Origin: Isoetes taiwanensis
Lineage: Eukaryota; Streptophyta; Lycopodiopsida; Isoetales; Isoetaceae
Length of the DNA: 64,000 nucleotides
Assembly (NCBI GenBank): GCA_021234155.1
Contig: JAJEKV010000022.1
Span: 4,547,852-4,611,851 of the forward strand
Direction: 5' to 3'
In this document: positions 36,481 to 47,376 of the stretch, piece after piece
Layout of the letters: each line of letters starts with the position of its first letter
Numbering within the stretch: position 1 is the stretch's first letter
Position numbers and translations under genes: made by a program
Notes under the pieces: model-generated
Told to the model about the DNA's origin: nothing
The model's database searches: none
What the model saw: the letters and a program-made list of their open reading frames with translations, nothing else

Positions 36481-36851
36481 GTATCACTTTCCCCACTTAT
36501 TTCCACATCCAGACAAGGTGAACTCATATCTGCAATTATAGGCCATGCAGAATTGACAACTACTTCTTTATGACTTTTTAATGCGGCCAAGACCACCTTA
36601 CGACAACTAGGAGCGATTTGCAATAATTGTTTGAATGTTAAGGAAGGACTTTTATTTTCCAAATCCTTCAAAATATCATAGGGTTGTTCTTCCTTTAAAT
36701 TCAAAACTCTAGTGTACTTCTTACGTTTACCCTTATCCGTATTTTCTTTATTAGACTCGAAATCATTTAAAATTTCTTTAACTTCCATGGGATGGGGGAG
36801 TTGGTCAATATCTTCAAACAACGCTTCGGTTCCTCAACCTCACCGACTTCA

Positions 36852-39060
36852 TTATCCCCCTTCATTTATCACATGTGCTTCATTTTCTTCTTCTCTGAGT
36901 CTTCTTGCCCCACGAGTCTCCACAACATAACTTGGGATATTAACTTCGTCCACATACACAACTCGACTATCTACCACCACTTCCTTTCCCTTATTATTAG
37001 AAGATGGTTCCCCTCTTGCCTTTAATTTGTGAGGACAATTTTCTTGGCTATGTAGGCCTTGGGTTTGGCAGATCCCGCATATGGGTTGATATCCAACTTG
37101 TCTCATAGGATTAGGACAATGAGGTGCTATATGACCTATCTCTCCACATCTATAACATTGGGGTGGAGGCCTCTTCATAACTCTAGGACGATTTTGCCTT
37201 TCCTCCACGTTGGTAGCATAAGCTGTAGGATAAAAGGGTTGTGCTTGATAAGTAGGGGTAGGGGTATTAGGGTTAGCTTCCATTCTCCAAAAATAGCATC
37301 TTTCTGTAGGGTGATTAGTTTTACCACACTTTTTGCAAGGAATTGGTATGTTTGCAGGAGTAGGACACTCAGATGGTAAATGGCCATAACCCTTGCATTT
37401 CACACACCACATGTTAGTCCTCTCATTGTTTACTTGTGGGTTTATTACTCACACCTCTTACCCAATTCAATTGCATCTCGTTCATTTTATTAGTAAGAGT
37501 CTCTACCACCTTTTCTAACTTTTATCAACCCCTTCCTCTATGGTTGGCTTTGTTATTGGGGCACCACTCCCAATGTGGCTAGCCTACTATAATCTATGGT
37601 ACCCAAGTCACTAGGCGTGACACCCAACATTCCCAAGTGAGGGCTTGCTAAAGGGGGTTCTAGAGGGTTCTTTGAGGGCTACCCCACCCAACACGTAAGG
37701 CATAATCAACCCGATTATAATGGTTTGGCCATAGTTAGCTTGGCTTGTTCCCAAAAATAGCCGCAATCTTGATGGCACTTTCTAAATCACCGGGTTTGAC
37801 CCTTAGTGAAAAAGCCCAAATCCGTGGTAACCCATTTGTAAAGTATCTTACTTGATCCTCAACTCAGGGGGTGGGCTCTTTTTTGCTACCAACCGCCTAA
37901 ACCTCAAAGACATAGCTCAAGCACATAGACTTTCATTAGGGCGCTAGTTTAAATATGTTAGCTCATCATTTATTCTTTCTTGAAGGCCAATAGGCCTAAA
38001 GGCCTTTAAAAAATGCTTTTCTAAGGTCATCCCAAGTCAAAAAAAGGGGTAATAAGAGGTTCTATACCATTCCATTGCCCCATCCTCTAAGGGTAAAAGC
38101 ATGTTAGGGTGTCCCTTTAAAAAGCGTTTTATTATTTAGTGACTAAAAAGGTACCTAAAAAGGTAGCTTTGGATCTGGTAAAATGGTACCATGTGATAAT
38201 ATCTCAATATAAGGTATGTTTTAGAACTTTTTATATATATATTGGTCCCAAAAGAGATTATCTTTATCTTAACTTTGAATATTACCAATGCCCTTGACTT
38301 TTTATTTTGGATTTTTGTATTAGTTTTAATGAAAAGAAAAATGAGAAAGTACCTTTCTTGAGTACCTAGTGTATGTACTTTTAAGCCATCCCAAAAGTGG
38401 TACACCCTAACATGCTTTTACCCCTAAGGTTGCTCCAAATGAAGTCTTTTCAAAGATTACCATCTTCTTGATTGGCCTCACTAAAGGTGATTGAATGTGA
38501 GAATCAGCCTCCCCCTTTTAAAGGTGAAAAGGTTGGGTATTTCATTTTAGAAGTTTTAGTTGCCATGGGATTAAGAATCGGTATTAGAAGGAGTTAAATA
38601 ACTGGTTTCCTCTTCACTACTTTCCCCTGTGGCTAGAGGGTATGGTGCTACCGCTACTAAACCCTTTGCTCTACTAAATGCCTTTTCTTCTTCCAAGACT
38701 TGCTCTTTTAATTCCCTTCTTTTTTTGTTCCCTAAACTCTAGTCTAGCACTACGCTCAGCCTCTTTGGTTCTCGATGCTCTTCTTTCTCCTTTCAAAGAT
38801 CCAGCCCCAATTCATGCAAAAACTTTAATTATTGAACAAATAACTTTTTTTTTTTTTTTTTTTTTTTTTTACGTGAGGTGGATGCCCCCCCTTGGCTTAC
38901 AAATTCTTCAAATGAAGATTGCCTAAGTCTTCTTACAAATTCTTCTGTTCCCAACCATCCAGAATTGGTCGTGGTTCCTCCCATGGTCCACCGTCTCCCC
39001 AACCACTATTAGGTTGAATTCTCTTAACGAGGATTATTTAAAATAAGTATTTTGTGCTTA
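36852..39060 (-). pseudogene. gag: Gypsy gag, interrupted by a MITE
   Basis: The downstream part (36,852-37,412) has four zinc-knuckle-like motifs in a row: CVKCKGYGHLPSEC, CKKCGKTNHPTERC, CYRCGEIGHIAPHC and CGICQTQGLHSQENC, followed by a Lys/Glu-rich tail. These bind genomic RNA during packaging. The upstream part (about 37,440-38,460) reads in pieces like a retrotransposon gag capsid domain, with a DGAMEWY-type motif beside the MITE insertion at 38,091-38,424. Several frameshifts occur between 37,420 and 38,090. The start codon is not resolved. Four knuckles is more than the one or two usual in Gypsy gags. Confidence 0.7.
38091..38424. mobile_element. 334-bp Tourist-like MITE inside gag
   Basis: Left end GGGTAAAAGCATGTTAGGGT and GT, right end ACACCCTAACATGCTTTTAC and CCC, a 21-22-bp inverted repeat with one homopolymer difference. 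TAA lies on both sides (38,088-38,090 and 38,425-38,427). A TAA duplication and G-rich ends fit PIF/Harbinger Tourist-type MITEs. The reverse-strand coding frame of gag reads on across the site when only one TAA is counted, so the insertion is precise. Confidence 0.9.
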
Positions 39061-39266
39061 GTGATGGGTAAATGTGGCCAATTTTCCATTCCTGCAAAGC
39101 CATTATACATCCAACAAAAATTTAATCAATTTTATTTTATTTTATTTATTTTTATTCTCTTTTTTTTTTTTTTTTTCCCGAAATATAACAAAAATTCAAA
39201 AGTTGTACTATTATTCACAAACACGATTACCCTTTTAGTTAATTTCTCGCAATGCCCCCCACTAAA
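38428..39266. other. Gypsy 5' leader and gag start region
   Basis: Contains long T runs (38,847-38,870 and about 39,160-39,178), which are A runs on the element's sense strand, and fragments of gag. No separate gene is seen. Confidence 0.5.
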
Positions 39267-40870
39267 TGTTGGCCGGGTCAACCTACCCCAAGCCCGACAG
39301 AGTTCTTAGGCAATGGATGACAAAATAATAATACGAATGACAGCAAAAAATATAATTCCGTTAATTACTTACGCCAACACCACCACAACTAGGCTCATAG
39401 CTTCCGTTATACCCCTTAAGCCTAGCCGCACCGCTTCCTTTTACTCCTTGCATTAATTATTATGTGAGTGCAAACTTGTAATATTTATTATCCTTGATTT
39501 GTTTTAGCATCACATGGTCTTAGAGTAATGTTCTCCTTGTATTTTAATTTTATCTTTTTCTTTTATGTATAGGGAAATTAAAAGGTTTAACTTATTACTT
39601 ATGAAATTGTTGGAACTTATAAAATTGTTAGGTTTAGTTAAACACTTAGGTTTTCACGTTGAACATTTATTTAGGGCAAAAACCTGTAACCTGTTCGAGA
39701 AGGGGCAGCGGCCATGCACAAATCCGGCTTCCTCCTCTTCAATCGATTCGACTCCTCACTTTCTCTGCTATGGCCTGATCAAATCGGCCATTTCCCTCCT
39801 TCCTCTGCTCGGTTTTTTTCTTCTCAGGTTGAGCCTTCACCAGGTAACGGTTTCTGCAAAATTAACAGCTAATTCTTGGGCTCCAAGGTAAGCAATCGGA
39901 TCTGGCTTAGGGTATGGCAATACAGATGGAGAAGGCGGCTATTGGGTTATGGCAGAAGATCTGGGTTGTTTGCAGGCTGTATCTTCCAAGCATGGGCAGT
40001 GTTATGGCAAAGAACCAAAGAATCCGGACCGGGCAAAAGAGCTAAGAAGTTCTTTCCTTATTTATGATTTACTATAAGAATTGTAGATTCAAAGAACCAA
40101 CATGACTGATTTGACTCAATAAAATTTCGGGATTTCTTCATGACATTAGAAACGGAGCAAAGATCTTGTTAAGATGATTTTCTTTCTTTTTTCTCTCGAT
40201 TTTTTATTCATTCCATTTAGATTCTTATTATAACTTAATACTCTTACTGATTCAAGACGATATAAAGATAAGATGCACTGATTCACAAAGGATTTCCTTC
40301 TGTGGTAAATCTTTGTGAAAACCGGATGGCAATACATTCTTACAGAGTTTATTTAATTTAGATTTCATCACCACACTCACACACAAAAAGAAATTATTCA
40401 TTCACACAAAATAGCATCATCATAAACTAGAAAGGAAGACATCATGCACACGCAATGATGGACCAGAATCATACCAGGACGCTCAGGCAATCAGCAGAGA
40501 GCAGACTCGAATAGGCACAAAAAGGGTAGTTTTTCATTCACGCTTGAATTTCTCTTATACAATTCCAATAAAATCTGACCTTTAAAAATACAATCTTTGC
40601 CCTCCATGTGGAAAACTTCCTTTAGCTCCAAGATTTTGACACCTCATCAATCCAAAAATATGGTCTCCTCCAATCAAACTGCTTTGTGCTTTCTCCTTAC
40701 CACTAAAATTCGAATTTCTAATGGTCTTCAATAATATAAGCATCAAAATCTTCAAAATAACCTTGTAACTATGCACTTTGGTCGATTTTGAGCCCATACG
40801 CCTTCATTGCGGCTTCTTTTCACACCTGCTTCACCTCAAAAATCAAAATTTCGCTGGTTGACCGCCCCAC
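39267..40870 (-). repeat. 5' LTR of the Gypsy element
   Basis: This is the upstream LTR for the reverse-strand element. It matches 30,467-32,069 throughout. The adjoining inside sequence on the reverse strand, TTTAGTGGGGGGCATTGCG, sits where the primer-binding site should be. It is loosely like the tRNA-Asp type (TGGCGCCGTTGCCGG) but not a good match, so the primer is uncertain. Confidence 0.85.
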
Positions 40871-41465
40871 GCATCACATGCCAAGGTGGCTCAAACATGC
40901 CACATGGTTACAACATGCCACCTAGGCTCCAATAACATGCCAATGTGGCTCCAACATGCCACCTAGGCTCAAACATGTCAAGGTGGCTCAAACATGCCAT
41001 CGAGGCCCCAACATGCCAAGGTGGCTCAAACATGCCACGGGCTCCAACATGCCACCTAGGGCTCCAACATGCCACCTAGGCCCCAACATGCCAAGGTGGC
41101 TCAAACATGCCAAGGTGGCTCCAACATGCCAATGGGGCTCCAACATGCCAAGGTGGCTCAAACATGCCACGTAGGGCTCCAACATGCCAAGGTGGCTCAA
41201 ACATGCCACGGGGCTCCAACATGCCAAGGTGGCTCCAACATGCCACCTAGGCTCGAACACGCCAAGGTGGCTCAAACATGCCACACAAAGCTCACCTAGG
41301 CTCCAACATGTCAAGTCGGGTTCACCCACCTGGCCCAACGCGCCATCTAGGCTCCAACATGTTAAGCAGTGGCTCAAACATGCCACCTAGGGTCAAAATG
41401 CCAAGGTGGTTCCAACATGCCATCTAGTGGTTACATGCCACCTAGGGTTAGCACGCCACCCAGGC
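40871..41465. repeat. 19-bp minisatellite, forward orientation, right of Gypsy
   Basis: About 30 units in the same orientation as locus 1 (CCAAGGTGGCTCAAACATG), opposite to the stretch on the left side of the Gypsy element. Confidence 0.9.
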
Positions 41466-41612
41466 ACCCACGCATGGCATGTTTGAGCACCGTGGCATGT
41501 TGGAGCCTAGGTGGCATGTTTCAACCACCTTAGCATGTTGGAGCCCACGCAGTTTGAGCCACCTTGGCATGTTGGAGCCTAGGTGGCATGTTTGAGCCCG
41601 CGACATGGGCTA
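41466..41612. repeat. 19-bp minisatellite, inverted tail
   Basis: From CGCATGGCATGTTTGAGCAC the unit runs on the other strand (TTGGAGCCTAGGTGGCATG). Together with the preceding stretch it makes a large imperfect fold-back centred near 41,468. Confidence 0.9.
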
Positions 41613-43190
41613 GTTTGAATAATCCGCCCCTCTATCGTAGTATCCTACTGCGGCAAATTGGAAGTAGATGTCCCCACACCCCTCCCCCGGTTATCCGGGC
41701 TTTGTCACCGATTTAGTACAAAAAAAAAATACCAAAAATCTAGTACGCTTTGTCTTATCCGGGCATGAAGTTGGGGGGGTCGATAGGTTCAAGGGGGGGG
41801 ATTAGTTCAATGGAGGGGGGATGGATAATACAAAGTAGTCGCCGCCTGGATATTACAAGAGGGGGCATGTTGGAGCCAAATCGTGTAGCATGGTGAATCC
41901 TAGGGCACAACATTTGAATTATAAAAATAAGATATGAATTAAACCATTAAAAAATATTTCATTAATCAAGATGCATGGTGGAGATCTTGATCCCGGCCCT
42001 ATTATGTTATTGGCCCTTAAAACGACGCTGATTGATGACGCTGATCAACGGCCAAGATGCTGATCCGGTCCTCTACCCTCATTGGCCCGCCTGAGGTTCC
42101 TTTGTGTTTTTCGCTTCCCCCTTGGCCATGGCGATGGCAGGTCCTAGGCTATGGCAATGCTCCCGCCCAGATTGGCTATGGCGATGCTCCATGCATTGGC
42201 TATGGCGATGGCTCTGAGTTCTATGCTATGGCGGCGCGAGCTCCTTGGCTATGGCAATGCCCCGATCTTTCCTTTCTCCCATTGGTCAAGCTTCCGCATC
42301 TTTGGGTTATGGCTTTGTAGCGACAGGCGTAGCCGCCCGCTTCTTGGGGTTATGGCTTGCGCCGACAGTGAAGGGAGCCACGTATAGGTGGTAAAACAAC
42401 GGTTTTTGTGTCCGATAAATCCCACCCACGCCTAAAGCACGCCTTTTTGGTCCGCCTCCGCCGTTATTGAATACGAGAGAGATCGATTCTACACCGCCCG
42501 ATGTCGCACGAATTTTTGCTTCTCACCGCCATTTTTCGTGATCCAAAAAGACCGGCTGATCTATTTCTCGTTTACTCCTGGTTTTTCTTCATTTCGATCA
42601 ATAACAATGGAAATTGTTTTATTATCATGTCGGATTTAAGGTTTTGAAGTGGCTAAGGCACCGTGAGATTCACAATAGTGATCGTGTCAAAGAACTCTTT
42701 GCGTCCCGACTCATGCAAGTTCCCATCGCAATGGTATATTTACTCATTTTCATTCCTCGATTCTTCCTCCTTCGTTTTCCCTTTGTTTTTTCTTTTTCGA
42801 TCAAACACAAGCAGGACTCATTTTCCCTTTTATTTTTCTTTTTTCAGATCAACCACAAGCTTCTCCTCAACGCAGCTTACAGATACATCTAAAGCTTGTC
42901 CTGCCTAAAGGCAAAGAAGCTTTTTCTATTTAAAGGCAATGTAAGCTTGCCCGTCTAAATCCAAAGAAGCTTGTCTCCGCCCTTACTGGCCGGTTTCGGC
43001 CGAGCACTATTAACCCTAGAGCTAGCTAATTCAACCCGAGAGCAAATCCTAGAACCGAGTATGCATATGCATGAAGCGAGTCGCTTGCTTCTCTTCCACT
43101 ACCGGAGAATTTAAAGAGCTTGCAAACCATACCTGAAAAATCTGAAAAAAGTCAGTGGTGAATGGTAATGGTGTTGCCTCTCCCCGCCCG
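41613..43190. other. No firm gene; GCTATGGCGATG repeats at 42,120-42,330
   Basis: 42,120-42,330 holds about eight copies of a degenerate GGCTATGGCRATGC word with variable spacing; the Ala/Met/Trp-rich frames there come from it. 42,880-42,980 repeats AAAGAAGCTTGTC-like words. Otherwise nothing is recognisable. Confidence 0.5.
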
Positions 43191-43194
43191 GGGA

Positions 43195-43266
43195 CATAGC
43201 ATTGCAAGCTTGAACCAAGAGGTTTGATCAAAGCCCGACAGCATGTACCAATTGTGCTACATTGTT
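43195..43266 (-). ncRNA. tRNA-like RNA polymerase III promoter (SINE head or tRNA relic)
   Basis: On the reverse strand TAGCACAATTGG (43,248-43,259) fits an A box and GGTTCAAGCTT (43,206-43,216) fits a B box, 43 nt apart as in tRNA genes. The cloverleaf stems pair poorly, so this is not a working tRNA. A tRNA-derived SINE extending towards 43,050 is the likelier reading, but I could not define its 3' end. Confidence 0.4.
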
Positions 43267-44267
43267 TTTAATCTTAACCATTAATTCAATTGTTTTGGAC
43301 CTTTACCATTGAATGTTTTAATCTAACGTTGAAATTTAGATTGCAATCTATTATTATGCGTGAATGAGAATCTAGATAACATTGTATATTATGCCTTATG
43401 GACTTTTTTGGGTTCGATTCCCAAAAAGGTTTTCCTTTTTTAAAATAAAAAGAGCAATATAAAGTTCATAATATATTAGCTTTTAAATTGTGGTCTATAG
43501 GAATTTTTTATTTAATGTCCGGGCATGACGCGTCAACATTTGATTTGTTAGAAGACATATTAAAAACAATACTTTGTTTTTCCTACGTGTGATAATAATG
43601 CTTTTTTTATTTCAAAAGTATGCCACGTGTCCATATTTGATTAGCAAGAATAATGTTTTTATTTTTTTTTAAATATGCCACGTGTTAATATCTCATTAGT
43701 TAAACAACCACATTAGAAACACATATTTTTCTAATGTAATAATTTTATTTTTTCAGAGATGTCCTTATTTTAGGAAAACTATAGCTAGATTTCAATAACA
43801 CATGTAGGGTTTTGTAAATTAAAAAAGGCCATAATGCGATTTTTTTTTTAATTTTGCAAAAACAACACTTGAAACAACATGTCCACATCGCGAAAAAGAA
43901 CACTTGAAAACATCAATTTTCTATTTCCTATGTGTTTTTTTTCTTTGTAGTGTTTTATTTCTACTGTTGTAATTTAGTTTTTCAGGTGTAGTAAAATTAA
44001 AACCTACACGCATATTTTAAAGATAAACAACGATGGTTCCTACCAAAAACAAAAGTTGAAGGAAAAAAGTACACGCTGACAAAAATTCACAAAAACCATG
44101 TCAATTTTTTTCTACGCTGATTTTTCCGCCAAGAGACCACCGCCTCTTTTGTGCAAATCCGATAAACAGCCACGTGGACTTTTGGGGCCATTTTGGTGTT
44201 GTTTTTGGCATAAAACAACACTTCCGCATAACTAAAAACAACTCAGGACCAAAAAATTGGGGGCAGG
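43267..44267. other. AT-rich DNA with degenerate ~75-bp repeats, no gene
   Basis: 43,525-43,700 carries three degenerate copies of a unit with the words CACGTGT, ATTTGATTAG and AATAATG followed by a T run. No coding features occur up to the border of segment B. Confidence 0.5.
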
Positions 44268-44269
44268 AC

Positions 44270-44544
44270 ACACACACAAGATCCCAAGAAGGAGATGGAC
44301 AAGGCCATGAGCAACCTCCATGCTATATCATTGTATGAGGGTACATAATATTGAGAAGTTTGAAAAACTTTCAACTAGTGGTTTGTAAAATTTATGAGGA
44401 AAACAAGTAACCCAATTCTATGTGTGTCATGTGTAATTCTATTCAAGCAATCAATTCAGAAATTTCTTTTTTGGTGGTGTGAGTCCCATTTTCAAATCGA
44501 GTCCCAAAATTCAAGATTTGTCCCACTTTAATTAAATACGACTT
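44270..44544 (+). mobile_element. 3' remnant of the large transposon, copy B
   Basis: About 275 bp matching 13,226-13,493, ending with the same inverted repeat (AATTAAATACGACTT at 44,544). The rest of the element is absent, so this copy is cut at an ACACAC run. Confidence 0.75.
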
Positions 44545-45265
44545 TTGTATTATTTGGCAGGAGTGTTAGAATCCTTTAATATTGACAAAGGTTTAGATGG
44601 AGGTTTAGCTACAAGATAGGTATCCCTTAATGTACATCATCTCCCATCTGATATTCCCTAAGTTTTCTTTATTTATAGTATCAACATCTTCCTCACCGTT
44701 AAATACCCCCGATGAACTCAAAACATATTGTTTATGGAGTTATCAAACAAACATTTCTTAGAACTATTTTGAAAGGGGACTTGCCCCGAAAGTTGAGCAT
44801 CTTCCTCCACGCCTTGAGAATTGAGATGATCTCGACTCGTGCTTTGAGGAGCTTCCTTGTTGATTTGAGAAGTCTGTCTGTCAGGTGTATCCAAAACTAT
44901 ATCCTTCTCTGTCATAATTTCTGTAGCTTGATCTAGAGCAGCCTGATCTTGGTCTTGTACTATAAGACTTTGTTCTGAGCTTGTGCACAGTATACCTTCT
45001 TGTAGAGTAGCCATTTCCTTCTCAATATCAGTAGAAATGGTTTGGCAGCCATAATTCACAGAAGACAGATTTATTTCCAAATCAATGAGGGGTTCAAGCT
45101 GGATTAAAGTGTTTGAGGGAGAGGGTTGAGACAAAAGGTCTGCAGGTGTATTGGATGAGGGATGAACATGAAGATCAATCAACTGCTCATAATTTTCAGA
45201 ATTCAACAATTAATTAGAATCATGGTTAGTATTAAGATCTGCAAGTATCTGGAAATGGTTGTAGC

Positions 45266-45736
45266 CGTGAAAAATTAGTGGCTAAACTTAGCCAAATGGC
45301 TTAAATTTTGGTCTTGTTTGGAAAAAAAAATCTATTAAACTATGTCCCTTTTGGACCAAAAAAGAAAATATTAGCCAAGTCTATTTCCGTCCCACTTCCA
45401 TTTCATCCGAATTTTAGCTAATCGTTTAAGTGCCAAAAATTGGAAAGTTTATTAGAAGCTTTTATCCAAAGTTTGTGTACTTTTAGCTAAATTAGTCTAT
45501 AACCTTTGTTTCTACTATGCTCGGCTAATATTTGGATATTGAATTAGTGCAAAATAGTCAAACGATAGAAGATTTTTTATTTTCAATAAAAGTTTAGCCA
45601 AACGTGAAGAAAGTACAAGTCACAAAATTTGAAAAGTTTAGCTTAACGATAGAAGCTTTTGCCTCAACTTTTGGCATACTTTTAGCCAAGTCTATTTCAC
45701 CACTTTTAGATATAAAAGTTCCTTAATTTTTTCCCC
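45266..45736. mobile_element. 471-bp MITE with 9-bp target duplication, copy B only
   Basis: GGTTGTAGC occurs directly before (45,257-45,265) and after (45,737-45,745). Segment A has it once, at about 14,213, so the empty site is visible. Ends are loosely inverted (CGTGAAAAATTAGTGGC versus the complement CGGGGAAAAAATTAAGG). The inside is AT-rich with repeated TTTAGCCAA words. A 9-bp duplication suggests a Mutator-like MITE; 8 bp (hAT) cannot be excluded. Confidence 0.85.
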
Positions 45737-46877
45737 GGTTGTAGCAGAGGACCTTTGTTTTCCATTTCGCATTTATCTATCTCCAAAACGCTCCTCGTTA
45801 ATCCTTGTGTCCATGTCTCTATCCGGTTTGAGGTTGGAATTATTGAATTCTTCTGTTTTGATGCAATTATCAATGAGGTTGAATTTTCCTTGTCTCCTTT
45901 ATATTTTTGAAGTTTGAGGTATGGCTTTGTTCAATTAATGAATCTCCCCACGCCTTTGATTGAGATTCAAAGAATTTGACAATCCTAGAATTATTTAGGT
46001 TTTTGGCATCCTAATAATTGCCTAGTGTGGAATGCGCATCCTCCTCGCTGATCTTGCATCCCCGATCCATAGGAGCTTTGCCTTTATGATTGAAATCTAT
46101 TTCTGAATAACTTTAATTCCAAAGGCATTTTTATTTGCATTTACTCCTGTTAAAGAACTTCTGTTTGATGTCGAGTCAGAAATATGAAAGCCCTGAGCAT
46201 TCTTTTGTTTATCCTTTTCAATTCTGTTCTTGTGGATTCTCCTTTGAGATCCATTCACTCTTTTCCAAGCGAAAGCATTGGTATTGCTTGGATCTTCCAG
46301 TGTAGTTGGCCCTTGAAGAACTTGTGAACTGATATTTTTATGTGCCATATTTTCTGCTGTATTTTTTATCTTATTTGCCTCATTTGATTCCTTTGAGGGA
46401 ATTGTACTCACTGTGACATCTGCTTGCTTGATGGGAGTTGTCTTACAATTTTCATACCAAAAGTGCCTGTAATCACATGTCTGGCAATGAGGAGGCAGAC
46501 CTGACCATCTTAGTGATAGGATTGATTTCTGTCCAAAAGCATCAGAGAAGGGAATGGAAGTGGGAACAGGTTTGGTAAGATCAATTTGAATGAAAGCTCG
46601 GGGAGGTCTCTCAGGGGAATATTCTGTAGAAATATATGTGCCAATGGAGTTGAATAGAATTCTGAAACAATCTTCATTCCAATAAATTGGATTGAGCCCA
46701 TGTAAAGTGGTTGATGCAATGCACAAGGACTCAAATGAAGATGTATCTAGCCTAGGATGCCATTTAAGAAAGCATATTTGAAAACTTTCAAAAGCCAGAT
46801 GACCACGGTTTAGTAAGAAGTTTGCTGTTCTGGAGTTATCACATTCAATCATAATAAATGGATAGTTTAGCCAGTAC

Positions 46878-47376
46878 GGGTTTATTTTTAATAGTGGTGT
46901 ACAAAAATGCGAAATTTCAGCACGTCTTCGACACCTTACTTTTTTTGTGCAAGCTTGTTTGACGGGCTCAACGGGCATAATGAAGTCTGGCGACGACCAT
47001 TATGACACTCCAGCGATTGGCATTTTGAGACTTAAAGCACGATCGAAGCACCAAGAATCGCAGATCATTAAGATCGGTGTACTTCCAAAATTCGTCAGTG
47101 ATCAACCTGGTCTGGTGAAATGAGCATTATGACGTTCAAACGATGAGCATTTTGAAATTCGAAGCAGGATTGAAGCACCAAAAAATCACAGAATGACGGC
47201 ATAGCCGCACTTCCGAAAATCGTTAGTGATAAACGCAAATCCGAGGGCCATCATTTTTTGATGGGTGATGAAAATCTCTGACGTGCTGTTGAAGTTCAAC
47301 TTGAAGGGCTATCAGCACTTTATCAGCACCTTATGTCGCGACGTGCTAAATTGTACACCACTATTAAAATAGACCC
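46878..47376. mobile_element. MITE-like insertion in ORF1, copy B
   Basis: The counterpart of 15,381-15,878: left end GGGTTTATTTTTAATAGTGG, right end CCACTATTAAAATAGACCC, left flank GTAC. Confidence 0.75.

Larger units (their letters stand above)
30467..40870 (-). mobile_element. Full-length Ty3/Gypsy retrotransposon
   Basis: Two LTRs in direct orientation (30,467-32,069 and 39,267-40,870), each starting TGTTGGC and ending in CCGCYCCAC(A), flank a reverse-strand gag-protease-RT-RNase H-integrase order, which is Gypsy. Flanks share GCAT. No chromodomain is visible after the integrase, and the protease-RT linker carries AWTYEDLKGISPEL, typical of the non-chromoviral Tat/Athila side; the lineage call is inference. 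Total 10.4 kb. The two LTRs are nearly identical apart from small clustered differences, so insertion looks recent. Internal frames are interrupted, partly by a MITE in gag. Confidence 0.9.

Noticed and set aside
42057-42387. Ala/Met/Trp-rich frames
   Set aside because: They come from the degenerate GCTATGGCGATG repeat.
43413-43432. T-arm-like GGGTTCGATTCCC on the plus strand
   Set aside because: No A box at the right distance upstream and no cloverleaf; probably chance or an eroded SINE.
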